Under the pieces are notes generated by a model, which was not told where the DNA came from, did no database searches, and saw nothing but the letters and a program-made list of their open reading frames with translations. This document shows positions 21,828 through 33,190 of a DNA stretch of 64,000 bases, piece after piece (the first letter of the stretch is position 1; every line of letters starts with the position of its first letter). This DNA is from Fagopyrum homotropicum. Taxonomy: Eukaryota; Streptophyta; Magnoliopsida; Caryophyllales; Polygonaceae. The stretch is from positions 53,045,001 to 53,109,000 of the forward strand of contig BSWB01000002.1 in assembly GCA_033239125.1 (NCBI GenBank). Direction: 5' to 3'. A program made the position numbers and the translations under genes.

Positions 21828-23990
21828 TGTTAGTGTATAAAACCACTTCATTTGTATTTAATTCTTCCATCATCATCACCTATACAAATATATAATCAAG
21901 GTGGAGTTGTCATAAACAATAAACACACACCACCAACAACACATAGATGCTAATACAAGGAATACGAGCCAAGTAAGTGTGGAGACTTACCTCGTCCCAA
22001 ATCTAAACCGATCAACAATATCTCTCAACTTTCCGCAAGAAGATACTCAACTCCTGGTCAAAACAAGGCACACGATCAATATCTATCTCTCAGGCTATAA
22101 GTCCTTAGACTTCTAGCTCAAATGACCTCTATAAATTCATATAACTCTCATGTTAGGATAACACGTTCCTAGTCTTGATGTTCTCACAACAACATGTAAT
22201 CTTAGACCTCAAGCCTAATGATTCTCACAAGATCAAACCATATACTCGAATCCTTATAACAACCTCATTAGACCGCAATACCACCTCAAGCTTAGAATCA
22301 ACATCAATCCATCAAACAATATCAAATCCTCCAGACTCACCTAAGGTTCAAAGCCACTACTTGGCATTCGCTCTAAGTTATGCTAGATTATCCAACCTAG
22401 CATGATACTAAACTAAACATTACTATATCGCGGGGAAGGATACTCACACGACGTCAAAAGACGGAAGTCGATCAATAGATGTCGACTTTGGACTCGTTAG
22501 GCCTTTATCGGGAACCTAACACCAAAATTAAGCAAATTTAACTCATAAGCTATATTTGAACGGAATATATAATATATATATATAAATCTAAGGAAAAATC
22601 GTTTTCAAAAGTCAACGTTAAAACCCCGGGATTAAATCTTTGAGCCATAACTAAATTAATCCAACAAAGACATAATATACCGTGTAGAAAAATATAAGAA
22701 TATCACGTAATCAAAATCCAAGGTTCCAAACCGCTAATCCATTTTTTGGGAAAAATATACAATCTTGTAAATGCGGCCCATAAACCGTAAATAAATCTTG
22801 GGCTATTTTCCAAAAAAATCACAATAGAGGGCGTAAAGTCACATTCCAAAAATCTAGGTTCAAAACTGCACTATCAAAATATGGGACACAAATGCAAACT
22901 TCAGAAATTAGGGTCATTAATGCAAATATAAAATATAGGGCCACAAATTGTAAATATACAAGATTAGGGAGGGGGCGATTGTAATTTTCCAAAAGGGTTT
23001 CTTATTCACGCTGGAAAGCAGTGAAGGATTGGGGAAGGAAGCAGGGGCTGGGTAGCCGCCAAAACCTATGCGAGTCAGATCCGGGTGAGGCGAAGACAGA
23101 GCCATGGTAGGGAGGCTCCGATGGGCTCGCTCCGGTGATCATCCGGTGGCACATCGAGGGGGTGACGACTCTTCGGCGACAACAAGTGGCCCAAACAACA
23201 TTGGTCTTTGATTTCGGTGAGAGGGCGAGGCTTCAGGCGTTGTTCGGGTGGAGAGTAGAGGACGGCGAGGCAGGGCGAAGGCGGCTCCTCTGGTGGCGGC
23301 TGCGTCTGGCGTCACCGGTTGTTCCCAGGCGACAATGATTGTAGAGGGATGTTGGTGTGTAAGGGGAAACAGAGAATGAAGGTTGAGGAGGTGAGCTTGC
23401 AAGGGCTGTTGAGATTGAGTTGAGCAAGAGCGTGAGGGAGATTGATCATTGGGGTTTCAATAGGGAAGGTAAAGTGGAGGGGAAAGCGAGGAGGTACTGC
23501 GTATGGTGGCTGGTGACAGAGGAGGGGTGCACAGACATAGGCTGGGCGGCAAATGCCTATGCTCAACAGTGCAAGACTGCAATATGGCTTCAACAAGCAA
23601 GGATCAAGATAAGGAAAAAGGAAGAAAAGAAAAATAAATAAATAAATAAAATAATAAATAAGTAGGGGAAATGGAAATGAAGTAACCTCGATCAAAAATG
23701 TTCGAAACGGGATTTCCGAATCTGAAAATTTTTTCAAACTTTTTCGTAAAATAATATACGGAAAATATAAACAACCATATATACTCATAAAAATATTGTT
23801 TACAATATATGAATTACTTCCGTGAACTATTCTTGATAATAATATAATGATATAAATATAGGTAATATATATATTATATCAAAACTAGTAAAATTTAAAT
23901 TACGACGTAAAAATACTCTTAGACTGTAAAAATATCAATAAATATACGGAAAGATCTTATCGAGAACACGCCTAAAATTTGGGTGTTACA
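21828..23990 (-). repeat. Solo gypsy (chromovirus-type) LTR, 2,163 bp, with TAAGT target duplications
   Basis: On the minus strand it starts TGTAACACCCAAATTTTAGG, a start common in plant chromovirus LTRs, at 23990, and ends CACTAACA at 21828. TAAGT flanks both ends (21823-21827 and 23991-23995). There is no primer site or coding region attached. The part around 23000-23560 is markedly richer in G and C than its surroundings and gives overlapping ORFs on both strands, none with a recognisable domain; I treat them as chance. Confidence 0.9.
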
Positions 23991-23995
23991 TAAGT

Positions 23996-25164
23996 TATCT
24001 AATATACATGTAATATTATAATAAATGATTATTTTAATAAAATATACATTAAAATTATTTTTGAGAATGTTAAACAAATATTTTTCATCCTTTCAATGTT
24101 TACTAAATAGGTACATAATACAAACTAATATACTATGAATAAGTTGTACCCAAATGAACATTATTTATATTTATAGACCTATATTAAAGCAAAAGCATTT
24201 ATCGCAACGCGTCATCGTTATATGTTCTTAACGTTACATGTCATTTTTACACGCCTTCTTATTTATAGCATTAATAATTAATTACATTTTAATTTTAAAG
24301 TAAATATAATTTACTAAATATAATTTATCCATTATAATATCCATATTTAAGTCATCATAATATCATATAGTATTTTTTTGACACATATATTTGGATAGTA
24401 CTTCTTTATTCTTTTTTCTAAAATCATATACCTTATTTTAGTAAGTTTAAAATTATATTTCTAAATTATTAAAAATTATTTAAAAAAAATATTATTTCTA
24501 ACCCAAATTTAAATAATTAATATTTTATAATAATAATAAAAATATATACACTATTTCGATCAGAGGTTAACGAACTCATGTTATTCGTTATTTCTTAATT
24601 TAACTATTTTTTACACTATAATTTAATAGAATTTTATAATAAAAAAGATTTAATTAAAATTACATATATCATAATGGATTTACAAATATTTTATTATTAA
24701 TTATATCAATACAAAATTATCTAACACATACATTTAATACAAATCAATTTTAATATAATCTGTACAAAGTACGGAAATTACGCTAATGAATTCATAAATT
24801 TGGCTAACTCAAATACTTTTTTCCTTCCTATAATATATTATCAAATATAAATATTAATACAAAATTATAATATAAAACTCTTTTCCTCTTCACTAAAACA
24901 AATACATACATGTAATACTGTATAAAGTTTTTTAATAATCGGGGATATCTGTTGATTCGGGATTAACTGACAATCCGCGACTATCTTACAATCCGGTGAT
25001 CCGTGAATATTTGTAGGTCTTAAATCTTGACCGACATAATAATCCGGAAAAATCATTTGGATCCAATCGAACTAAAACAATTATCAAAAAAAAAATTCGG
25101 ACTAGACTAACGGATTTAGACTCGGGACGGATCGGATCGACTCTGCCCATCCGTAGAGTTGTAA
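23996..25164. other. AT-rich intergenic DNA, no gene seen
   Basis: The stretch is very AT-rich up to about 24900, then more mixed. Around 24178-24245 the sequence CCTATATTAAAGC and CATGTCA resemble Helitron-like starts seen also at 53943 and 63225. I see no coding sequence. Confidence 0.6.
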
Positions 25165-25202
25165 TGATAATTTTGTGAATGGTAAAAACATTAATTTCGC
25201 CA
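25165..25202 (-). repeat. 3' terminal repeat (ultra-short LTR?) of the copia element
   Basis: On the minus strand the 38 bp begin TGGCGAAATTAATG and end AAAATTATCA, so they have the TG..CA ends of an LTR, and they directly follow the polypurine tract. The matching copy is at about 33281-33318, directly beside a primer site. Confidence 0.6.
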
Positions 25203-25222
25203 ATAATCCCCCTCAAGTTGGA
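25203..25222 (-). promoter_or_regulatory. Polypurine tract of the copia element
   Basis: On the minus strand CTTGAGGGGGATTAT follows, and partly overlaps, the RNase H stop codon, as is usual in plant copia elements. Confidence 0.8.
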
Positions 25223-25832
25223 GCATGAGGATCAACAATGCCCAACTTGTCCATAAGAAACTAAAACTGTTGACGTCCAAGAGCTTTAGTAAATAGATCA
25301 TCAGGTTGACAAGATGTGCGAACATGGTGGGTGATCACAGTCTTGTCAAGGAGGAGATCACGAATGAAATGATAGTCAACTTCAATGTGTTTTGTACGAT
25401 CATGAAAGACAGGATTGACTGGAATATGCAGGACAGCCTCACTATCACAAAATCAACGCATAGGAGATGTATGAGAAACTCCAAGTGATCGTAGAAGGGC
25501 TTTGAGCCAAATAAGCTCACAACGCGTGTAGGCCATTGCCCGGTACTCGGCTTCAGCTGAAGACCTGGAGACCATATGTTGTTTCTTTGTCTTCCAAGCA
25601 ATAGGAGAAGATCCAAGAGACACATAGTATCCAGAAATCAAACGCCGGGTAAGAGGACAACGTGCATAGCCCGAATCACAATAAGCAGTAAGCTGCATGG
25701 AACTTGCAGCAGACAAGAAGACACCTTGCCCTGGATGACCTTCAAGAAGCGAAGGACGCGGATGGAAGCATCCCAATGATCAGTAGTCGGTAACTGCATA
25801 AATTGTGCGAGCGTGTGTACAGAGTAGGACAA
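25213..25832 (-). pseudogene. Copia RNase H
   Basis: The frame ending at TGA 25215-25213 closes with DLFTKALGRQQF and KLGIVDPHAPT, the usual copia C-terminus. The active-site region YCDSGYARCPLTRRLISGY and SRSSAEAEYRAMA (about 25690-25520) contains the catalytic Asp and Glu. Shifts near 25460 and 25780 and TAG in place of a codon near 25291 break it. It continues directly from the reverse transcriptase. Confidence 0.85.
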
Positions 25833-26589
25833 CTCCGGACGGGTGATTGGTCACATAAATCAGGCGACCGACCAGACGATGATAACGATCCGGATGTGGA
25901 AAAAGAGGTGCATCAGACGTGGCTAAGGTATGATTTTGTTCCATGAGAAAGTCACTAGGCTTGGCAACAAGAACACCAACTTCAGAAAGGATATCAAGGG
26001 TGTACTTTCGTTGGCACAAAAAGAGACCTTTAGATGAGCGAGCGAATTCAATGCCAAGAAAATACTTTAGAGGGCCCAAATCCTTCATGTGAAAGATGGA
26101 GCTAAGCTTGGATTTCAAGCGAATAATCTCTGCAACATCATTACCAGCGATGATCAGATCATCAACATAAACTAGAATATGAAGTGACAAACCGCTACGG
26201 ATGAATGAGAACAACGAATAGTCAGCCTTAGATTGAGTGAACCCAAATCGGCGCAGGGCGGATGACAACTTAGCGAACCAATTTCGGGGTGCCTAACGGA
26301 GTCCATACAAAGAGCGGTTTAACCGACAAACCTTAGAAGAATCAGACAACGGAAATCCAGAAGGTGGTTTCATGTAAACCTCCTCATCCAAGTCACCATG
26401 CAGAAACGCATTTTGAACATGCATTTGATGTAGTTCCAACCCTTGAATAACTACAACAGCCAAGAAAGTGCGAACGAAGACCATCTTCGCAACAGGAGCA
26501 AATGTCTCATTATAATCGATGCCAAACTTTTTATTATTGCGAAGAACAACCAACCGAGCTTTGTAACGTGCAAGCGTACCATCAGACTT
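25780..26589 (-). pseudogene. Copia reverse transcriptase, main part
   Basis: From the CACTA insertion leftward the frame reads KARLV and then ETFAPVAKM, QMHVQNAFLHGDLDEEVYM and YGLR, then a TAG at 26293-26295 where relatives have Gln, and then APRNWF and the active site YVDDLIIAG. The usual QMDV appears as QMHV, which would remove an active-site aspartate. The frame is continuous across the TAG. The N-terminal piece lies right of the CACTA element at 30713 onward, joined through the duplicated CTT. Confidence 0.9.
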
Positions 26590-26939
26590 CACTACAAAAA
26601 AAAATAGTTTTGTGACGGATTACTGCGACGGCACTAAGCCCTTTTGCGACGACAGCAACTATTTGCGACGGCATTGCGTCGGCAATAACGCCTTCGTCAA
26701 CTCGTCCGTCGTAAAATGAATTTACGACGGTAAATTACCGCCGCTAAATGGCTTGCGACGGCTGTTGGCGACGGTTTTTGCCGTCGCAAAAAGGGACGAC
26801 CGTCTATTCTTATTTCATATTTAGCGACGGCTGTTGCCGTCGCAAAAAACAATGACGTACTTTTATCAAACCTTTGCGACGGCACGTTGCCTAATATCCG
26901 TCGCAAGAAGGTAACGGCTACATTATTCAAAATTTACGC

Positions 26940-27739
26940 GGTTTGTTGCCGACACAAATGTTACACCTGAATTGAATTTCATATTATTTTATTATGCAAC
27001 AATTTCAAATAAATTAAAGAGCAATCAAATCATAAAAGGGCAATATAGCATATCTCATATTGAAAGTTATCATTATCACCAAAAGTAATGGATACATAAT
27101 TCATATTCGTCCGTAAAAGTAAAATACTTGTTGAGCAACTTCATATTCATTTTTGTCCCTGAAAGTTACCATCATCACCTAACGTAATTGATACAAAATG
27201 AAATATATTAAACGTTTTCACTTGAATTTTCTTATTGACCAACTTCATTAGCGGCGGGCTCTTTTTGAAATTCCTCTCCATAGACTCGTTTTGATAAACA
27301 CTTGTTGCACCCTACAAAACCAAAATAAGCGTAACATTAGCAATATACATTTCCCCAACATTTAATTAATGTGCAACCTAAACAAATAGTAAACCAGTAT
27401 TAGAACATCTGCCAAGCTATCAATTAAAACAGCTTATATAAATTATAAGGATAAACACACATTTTTTATATGTCAACCCACAGCTGATACTTAAATTATA
27501 AGGATAAGTAACAAGATGATACTTAAATGCCAACAAACCAACTAAAATGGGCAGAGGATTGACCAAAGATTCAAACTTACTGTTCCACAACTGTCGCGGG
27601 AGCCAGAGTTACAACTGTTTCCCTATTTTTACCTGACCCGTGGATGCAACTGAGGTAGTTGAAGCTCCAACTGGAGAAGCTTTATTTTGCAACAAAGTCA
27701 AATGATAGACGTAAACATGTGAATTAAATCTAAAGAAGC
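26940..27739 (-). other. Non-coding part of the CACTA element with two unexplained exon-like blocks
   Basis: Minus-strand blocks at about 27665-27630 (SPVGASTTSVASTGQ, then GT) and about 27311-27235 (after an AG acceptor, GCNKCLSKRVYGEEFQKEP, then a stop) look like exons of a third gene that I do not recognise. They lie downstream of the DPB2 stop codon. Confidence 0.3.
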
Positions 27740-29252
27740 TTAAAGAGCTGATAGCTCGACTTCACGGTTACAAGGGCGATAAGCGACGAATGTACTGTCA
27801 TTAGAAAAGGATCCTGGATTGAAGCATGTTACTCCTCCATAAATGAACGTCTTCTGCGCACTATTATCTCCTAAAATAATGTGCAAGCCCCCATAATTCA
27901 TATATTGAATTATGGTACTTAAACAAGAGAAATCGATGAAATAAGGAAAGAATATGTACCAAATGTGGAGTTGGATAGAGGTTGAGACAATGATCATAAT
28001 TCCAGATAATAGGTTGAACAGTGAGGGGAAGAGGGCACATATGGCTCTAATGGATCATGATAGCAACCAGCTGCACAACGAACACATGATGATGATGATA
28101 GTTTCATGATAAGAGTACGGTATTCAAACGAACACAAACTTGGTTAGATTGACTTACATGTCCGAAATGATCACTTGTTTCTTCGCTTGAAGGGCTCAAC
28201 AAGCATTACTTGCGCATTTTATATAGCAGGTCATGACGGAATATTACAATCTCTTGGCTGTAAAACTTTATTCTGTGGTTTATCCAGAAATTGTAAGTTA
28301 ATTTGCTGTTATTTACTTGTATCATTTGTGTGAGGGTTGCTTTGATGAAACTGGTAGGTAGTTGGAACAAACCTGCATGAGTTACTCAAGAAAAGGGATT
28401 TAGAATATGCTTTTTAAGCTCGTCGCAAAATACTTTGGCAAATCACTCCGTGGGAGCAGTTGAAGGTCCTGAGATCGAAAACATATATCAGATATTTTAG
28501 TGCTACTGTAATTATAGTTCAGCAAAAAAATTTGTACCTGAATCACCGGGACCACAAACAAAGAGAAACCGGCTATGCTCCTTCAATTGAGGATGACCTC
28601 AATCAATTCCCCAGTCTCCCAAACTGCATTCTGAATTATTAAAATCTTATCATTGTAGAATCAAATCGTGTAAGGCAACAAAAATAATTAACATTTTCTA
28701 GTAAAGTTCTTATTAGGAATCACCTAATATCCGAGAAAGCATCGAATGAAAGGTTGCATGGCCTAGAGCAAAAGTTTCCCATAAGCACAAACAAGGAAGG
28801 AACCACTTCCATACTTTCATATCCATCTAGAACAGTTGCCATCTTTGCCATAGTCTTCTCTATACATGAAGTCGTAAAATTTGTTAGAATTGCGTATAAA
28901 CTATAACATTGCATAAGTTGACGAAAACACCATTAAACTCTCTTCTTACTTTTTCATCATCAAGCCATATATCTGAAAGGACAATAAGCATGCCATTTAC
29001 TGCCTTCTTTTCCTTTTCAGCAAGTCTCATCTAACAAGATAATGTAAGAAAAATTGGGAGACCAAGACCAGAATTTGAGAAACAAATGTCGTAGAGAATT
29101 AGTTTTTAGGCAATATAATTGGATATATAATAGTGAAGGATACTGATTCTTCCTTTGTCATTGTACCACAACCAAAAAAGTCCAGCCCTGAAATGAAAGA
29201 TAGGGATTCTTCCCGGTCCTCTATTGGAGGGAATCCACAAGTATGCACCTAC
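27740..29252 (-). pseudogene. DPB2: Captured fragment of the DNA polymerase epsilon B-subunit gene
   Basis: Exon-like blocks on the minus strand, in the right order, resemble the C-terminal half of plant DPB2, a non-catalytic subunit of the leading-strand replicative polymerase. They are about 29252-29142 (GFPPIEDREESLS, GLDFFGCGTMTKEES), 29030-28950 (GMLIVLSDIWLDDEK, with AG and GT at its borders), 28860-28724 (VLDGYESMEVVPSLFV, MGNFCSRPCNLSF), about 28630-28540 (QLKEHSRFLF), about 28475-28400, about 28090-27960 (VQPIIWNYDHCLNLYPTPH) and 27880-27740 (GDNSAQKTFIYGGVTCFNPG to the stop). Introns are kept, so the source was genomic DNA. Frameshifts and stops in the fourth and fifth blocks rule out a working protein. 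The N-terminal half is absent. Exon limits are approximate. Confidence 0.88.
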
Positions 29253-29560
29253 ATTATTTTGCATGATATTTCAGGTAAGATATGAAGAATAACAAGCAGG
29301 ACTGACATAGTTTGTTGCTGAATAATAAATTATGAACCATTTGATAGTCTGAGAAAATTCATAAAAAAGAACTTTCCATGTTAGAGGATATTAAAATCTC
29401 CATCACAAAGGCAATGATTTCCTTGAAAGTACTCACATCCGTTTGTTGTAAAATTCACAACACTATTGTCTATATCATCAGATAAAATCAAATCAAATCC
29501 AAACCATAGTTATAAAATGATGAAACCACAATAGAAACCCAGAAAAGGAGAGTGGCCCAC

Positions 29561-29794
29561 TTGTTTGGATGAATTGATGAGACAAATGCCCACGTTTCTT
29601 CGATAACCCTCCGGGGGAGACTCCATGGAATGTTGTAGTGAAGAAGACGGCGAAAAGCTCAATGCACTAAAATCCCTTATTATTCTTCTTCCTCTTCTAC
29701 CGAGAGTGACGAAATAAAGCGGCTTGTGCACGAAATGGAATGACAAGTGCGTAAAACTGGAGGAATTGGCAGGGTAGCAAGGTAAAGACCTCAA
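29561..29794 (-). pseudogene. Captured first exon of a plastid-type Nudix hydrolase (Ap4A hydrolase / RppH-like) gene
   Basis: The frame from ATG 29794 gives a Ser/Arg-rich, acid-poor N-terminus of about 55 residues that looks like a chloroplast transit peptide, followed by ESPPEGYRRNVGICLINSSK. That segment is the conserved N-terminal part of the Nudix fold in plant diadenosine tetraphosphate hydrolases (NUDT26/27 type). It ends at a GT donor (29560-29559). The catalytic Nudix box, which comes later in the protein, is not present. The fragment lies just upstream of, and on the same strand as, the DPB2 fragment, so a spliced fusion transcript is possible in principle. Confidence 0.78.
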
Positions 29795-30520
29795 AAGAAC
29801 CTACAATGGATAGTGACGATGTAATGGCGGAGGGTTGTGTAAACCCAATCGGCACAAAGCCATTATTTCAATTTTAGATTCTATAAGATTCAATACCTTG
29901 TAGTATATCTCATTTTTGCTAAGGTTGACTCAATTTGGCTTTCTCATATATACAGTGAGGCAAATGGCCCGAGTGTTGAAAACATTGAACCGAAGCTGCA
30001 TAAAAAATTACTCTGAATCTCCATAGACATTTTGTCGAGCACTGCATCGTTAAACTAGTATCATATCGCTACATTTGAAGAGTTATCAAACTACATATTT
30101 CTAAATCTCAATCAACTAAACATTTATAATCACAACAGTCTTGCTAATCCTAAACTCCACCTCATTCTAAACTTCAGAGTAATGAAGGATAAAACCCAAA
30201 TACTAAAGATTCAATGGAAGCTGAATAATTTTCAAGGGAAAAACCAAAAGTAACGAAGCATAAAAAAATTTCATGACAATCACAATCAAATTTACATCTT
30301 AAAGAATGAAGAACACCCAATCTAATTCGAAAGAGAATGTAGAGAGAACTTACTCTTCAGACCGCCAAACCCTAGCCTTCGCAGGTTTGCTTTAGGGCTA
30401 GATGACTCGAGAGCGCGTTCTTAATTCCCAAGTTGCAGGGTTGTCCCTTATAAAAGTTATATTTTACAATTTATTTTAGGGATAAAATAATATACTAAAT
30501 TGGTAAAAAAAAAAAAAAAG
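29795..30520 (-). other. Non-coding part of the CACTA element, possibly captured 5' region
   Basis: There is no ORF of note. At about 30345-30420 (minus strand) a G/C-richer segment followed by GTAAGTTCTCTC looks like the end of a 5' untranslated exon with a splice donor. This is weak evidence for a further captured fragment. The stretch 30520-30712 is the subterminal repeat region of the transposon. Confidence 0.35.
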
Positions 30521-30712
30521 TAAATTTTTTTGCGACGGCATACATATGCCGTCGCAAGTATATCTGCTATTGACGACTGTACGAGCTTTGCCGACGCAAA
30601 CTTAACGGCGGTTGTACACGCCGTCGCAGTGCCGTCGCAAAAACCCTACCAATGGCGACGGTAGAGTTTGCAGTCGCAAATATCGGTCGCAAAAGTTTTT
30701 TTTTTTGTAGTG

Positions 30713-31770
30713 CTTGTACTTAATTCGGAACACCCATTTACAACCAATAGGTTTCTTGTCAGGAGGCAAGTCAACGACGGACTAGGTGCCATTCTTATGT
30801 AGAGGATCAAGTTCGGCTCTCATAGCCGTTCTCCACTCGGAACTGCGAAGGGCATCAAAAACAGAATGAGGTTCCATACTGGCAGTGACAGATGCTAGAA
30901 AACCCCGGTGAGAATTGGAGAAACGATCATAACACAGAAAGACACTAATAGGATAACGTGTACCTGACAAAGTCGATGGAGTGGGAGTCAAAACTAGTGT
31001 GTTTCCTGGTGCACATACGGTGTTGCAGACATAATCACGAGTCCAAACCGGTGGTCGTCGATCTCGGCTACTACAACGAGAGTTGGTAAGATCGACATTT
31101 TGTGGTGGTGACTCAATGGAAGAGGAGGAGGCACTCCCCCTTACGTCCAACGAGGGCACAACCGACGGGAAAACACCATCACGAGGTAGGGTTGGAGAAG
31201 GTTTTGGGATCTGGTCGACTAGGGTGGGCTCGAGCTGGATATGGTCGACTCGATCAGATGGGTTCTGGGGAATGTGATCTGCTCGATTTAGAAAGGGAAC
31301 CAAGTCGAGCGACTCGGATGCGTGGGTTACGGTGGGTGTTACGACGGTGAGGGAAGGCTCGGTTTCGGTGGGAGAGGTGGTGATATATGGGAAACAATGT
31401 TCATAAAAGGTAATATCCCAAGAAATGAATATGTCGTGGGTGTCAAGATCAAAAACTCCCCATCCCCGTTGGCCATGTGGGTATTCGACGAAAATGCACT
31501 TCCTAGATCGAGGGAAAAATTTATTTGTATGTCGAGGTATTTGGGAGGCATAGCAAATGGACCCAAAAGTTCTGAGGTGAGTGAGGTTAGGGACACGTTT
31601 ATGGAGAATCTCGAAAGGCGTCTTGTGGTCTAAGATTGGTGTAGGTGTGCGATTAATAATATAACCGGCAGTCAAGACACATTCTCCCCAAAATTTGATG
31701 GGTAAGTTGGCTTGGAAAAGGAGGGAGCGGGAAACGTTCAGAATGTGTCGGTGTGCCTACACAAGACGAT
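30713..31770 (-). pseudogene. Copia integrase C-terminus, linker and start of reverse transcriptase
   Basis: Reading leftward, the frame at 31675-30782 follows the integrase core (FWGECVLTAGY, NRTPTPIL, PFEILHKRVP, LRTFGSICYA), then a long Pro/Ser/Thr-rich linker, then the beginning of reverse transcriptase (SSEWRTAMRAELDPLHKNGT). TAG at 30782-30784 replaces a Trp, and the sequence continues to the CACTA border as DLPPDKKPIGCKWVFRIKY. Near 31765 a deletion removed the segment with the catalytic Glu of integrase and shifted the frame. Confidence 0.88.
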
Positions 31771-32246
31771 TCAAACAAAATCCCATTAGTCTCAAAGTAA
31801 GAACACAATGAGATGAATTCGGTGCCATTATCACTACGAAAACGTGTAACATATTTATTGAATTGTCGTTTAGCAAGGGCAACAAAGTTCGTTATTATTT
31901 GAGACACCTCATTCTTGTGTTTTAGAAGATAGAGCCATACATGGGAAGAACAATCATCAACTAGAGTAAGAAAATACGAGGCACCAGAAATAGATTTGGT
32001 TCTATAAGGCCCCCCGACATCACCATGAATCAATTCAAAAATGTCAGATGCTTTAGATTCACTAGTCGAAAAACTTAAACGTGTTTGTTTCGCTTTATGA
32101 CAAACATCACAAGGACTCAACGATCTAGTTTTATTCAAGCGAACATTAGGCAAATAAGAAAGAATAGAAATGGAAGGGTGACCCAAATGTTGATGCCAAA
32201 GGACATGAGAATCGACGCCCACATGAAAGGACCGCGCAACCTCCAA
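31760..32246 (-). pseudogene. Copia pre-integrase zinc region and integrase core
   Basis: The frame starting near 32246 has the zinc-binding region LWHQHLGHPS to CDVCHKAK, then the first catalytic region (LIHGDVGGP) and the second (RSDNGTEF). After GTP the reading runs into a changed frame, because about 30 bp coding for the conserved segment with the catalytic Glu are missing. The core therefore has two of three DDE residues. Confidence 0.88.
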
Positions 32247-32299
32247 TCCCGCACGAAACTAGTAGACGCCATTTCGTTCTTCACCCACGCCAATCAACA

Positions 32300-32644
32300 T
32301 CATCGTAGTACGGTCCTGCAAGATGCACACTTTATCAGTTGCACTGACAACACAATTTTTATCCTTAAGCTATGTAACGAAATAAGATTGCATTGCAAAT
32401 CCGGAACATATAACACATCATCAAGATGCCGTCGATCACTAAGAACAAGTGTGTGTGCTTGTGTTGTTGTAGTCATCAATCCATTTGGCATTAAAATAGA
32501 GAAAGAATCAACCTCTTTAACATCAAGAAGCAAAGAGCGATTCCCTGTCATGTGTAACGAAGCTTCAGTATCAAGAATCCAGGTTAGAAATTTCGTACCG
32601 TTCACATGCTCATCAGAAAGATCATTGCCTTGAAACAGAGACAC
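32300..32644 (-). pseudogene. Copia aspartic protease with lost active-site glycine
   Basis: The motif is WILDTEASLHMTGN; the family has DTGAS or DSGAS, so the glycine after the catalytic Asp-Thr has become Glu. The following LYVPDLQCNLISLHSL is typical of the region after copia protease. It lies between the zinc knuckle and the pre-integrase region, as expected. Confidence 0.85.
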
Positions 32645-32689
32645 AAATGTGGACCATTGTGAATCTGTAAGTCCTGGGAAAACGGCTCG

Positions 32690-33071
32690 TTATGCAGCCC
32701 CTACACAAGTGGTAGACGATACACCTTGGGAAGCAAATGTCACGGCGCTGGCTAGAGCCGGAGCGTGACGGTTCTGACCACGGTTTTCACTGATTACGAG
32801 TAGATCCATCTGTGTTTCGAAAGACCCAACCTTCAGGATAATCGTTAAGCCTGTAGCATATAGTTGCATCATGACCAAGAATTCCACAATGTGAGCAGGT
32901 GGTTGTGTTTTTGGTGCGAGCATACTTTTCACCAGTGACATGTGATTTTTGCTCACGGTTTCCTGGTTTGGAGTCGGCACGTCCGGGAGGGCGATCAACT
33001 CTACATCCCTGAGTTGCAAAGGCAACGACTGCATCAACGGACACAACTTCCCGCTTCTTTGACGCCGTCAA
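32690..33071 (-). pseudogene. Copia gag C-terminus with zinc knuckle; N-terminal gag missing
   Basis: The frame contains an intact CCHC knuckle (CSHCGILGHDATIC) preceded by ASKKREVVSVDAVVAFATQG, a usual C-terminal gag segment. Only about 120 bp separate this from the primer site at 33191-33202, so the capsid domain of roughly 200 residues has been deleted. Confidence 0.82.
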
Positions 33072-33190
33072 TTGACACTCCTATTGAACTAGAGTAGAGT
33101 ATACGATATTCAGGGATGACAGTGAATCTCGAGTAAGGATATTTGATCTATAGACCCTTCTTGATGGGTTTTGATGAGTGTTTCTGTTCA

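Larger units (their letters stand above)
26590..30712. mobile_element. Non-autonomous CACTA (En/Spm) transposon carrying host gene fragments (Pack-CACTA)
   Basis: The ends are CACTACAAAAAAA and TTTTTTTGTAGTG, perfect CACTA termini, and the 3-bp duplication CTT lies on both sides (26587-26589, 30713-30715). Many copies of TTGCGACGGC in both orientations fill the first and last 250 bp or so, as expected for subterminal transposase-binding repeats. The interrupted copia reading frame resumes exactly on the other side. No transposase ORF is seen. The interior holds parts of a DNA polymerase epsilon B-subunit gene and a Nudix hydrolase gene, both on the minus strand with introns. Confidence 0.94.

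Noticed and set aside
23139..23560. Overlapping ORFs on both strands in a G/C-richer stretch
   Set aside because: They lie inside a solo LTR with clear target duplications and show no domain; the composition alone explains the open frames.
27740..29252. DPB2 as a working gene at this locus
   Set aside because: The N-terminal half is missing, exons contain shifts and stops, and the whole lies between CACTA ends with a target duplication.
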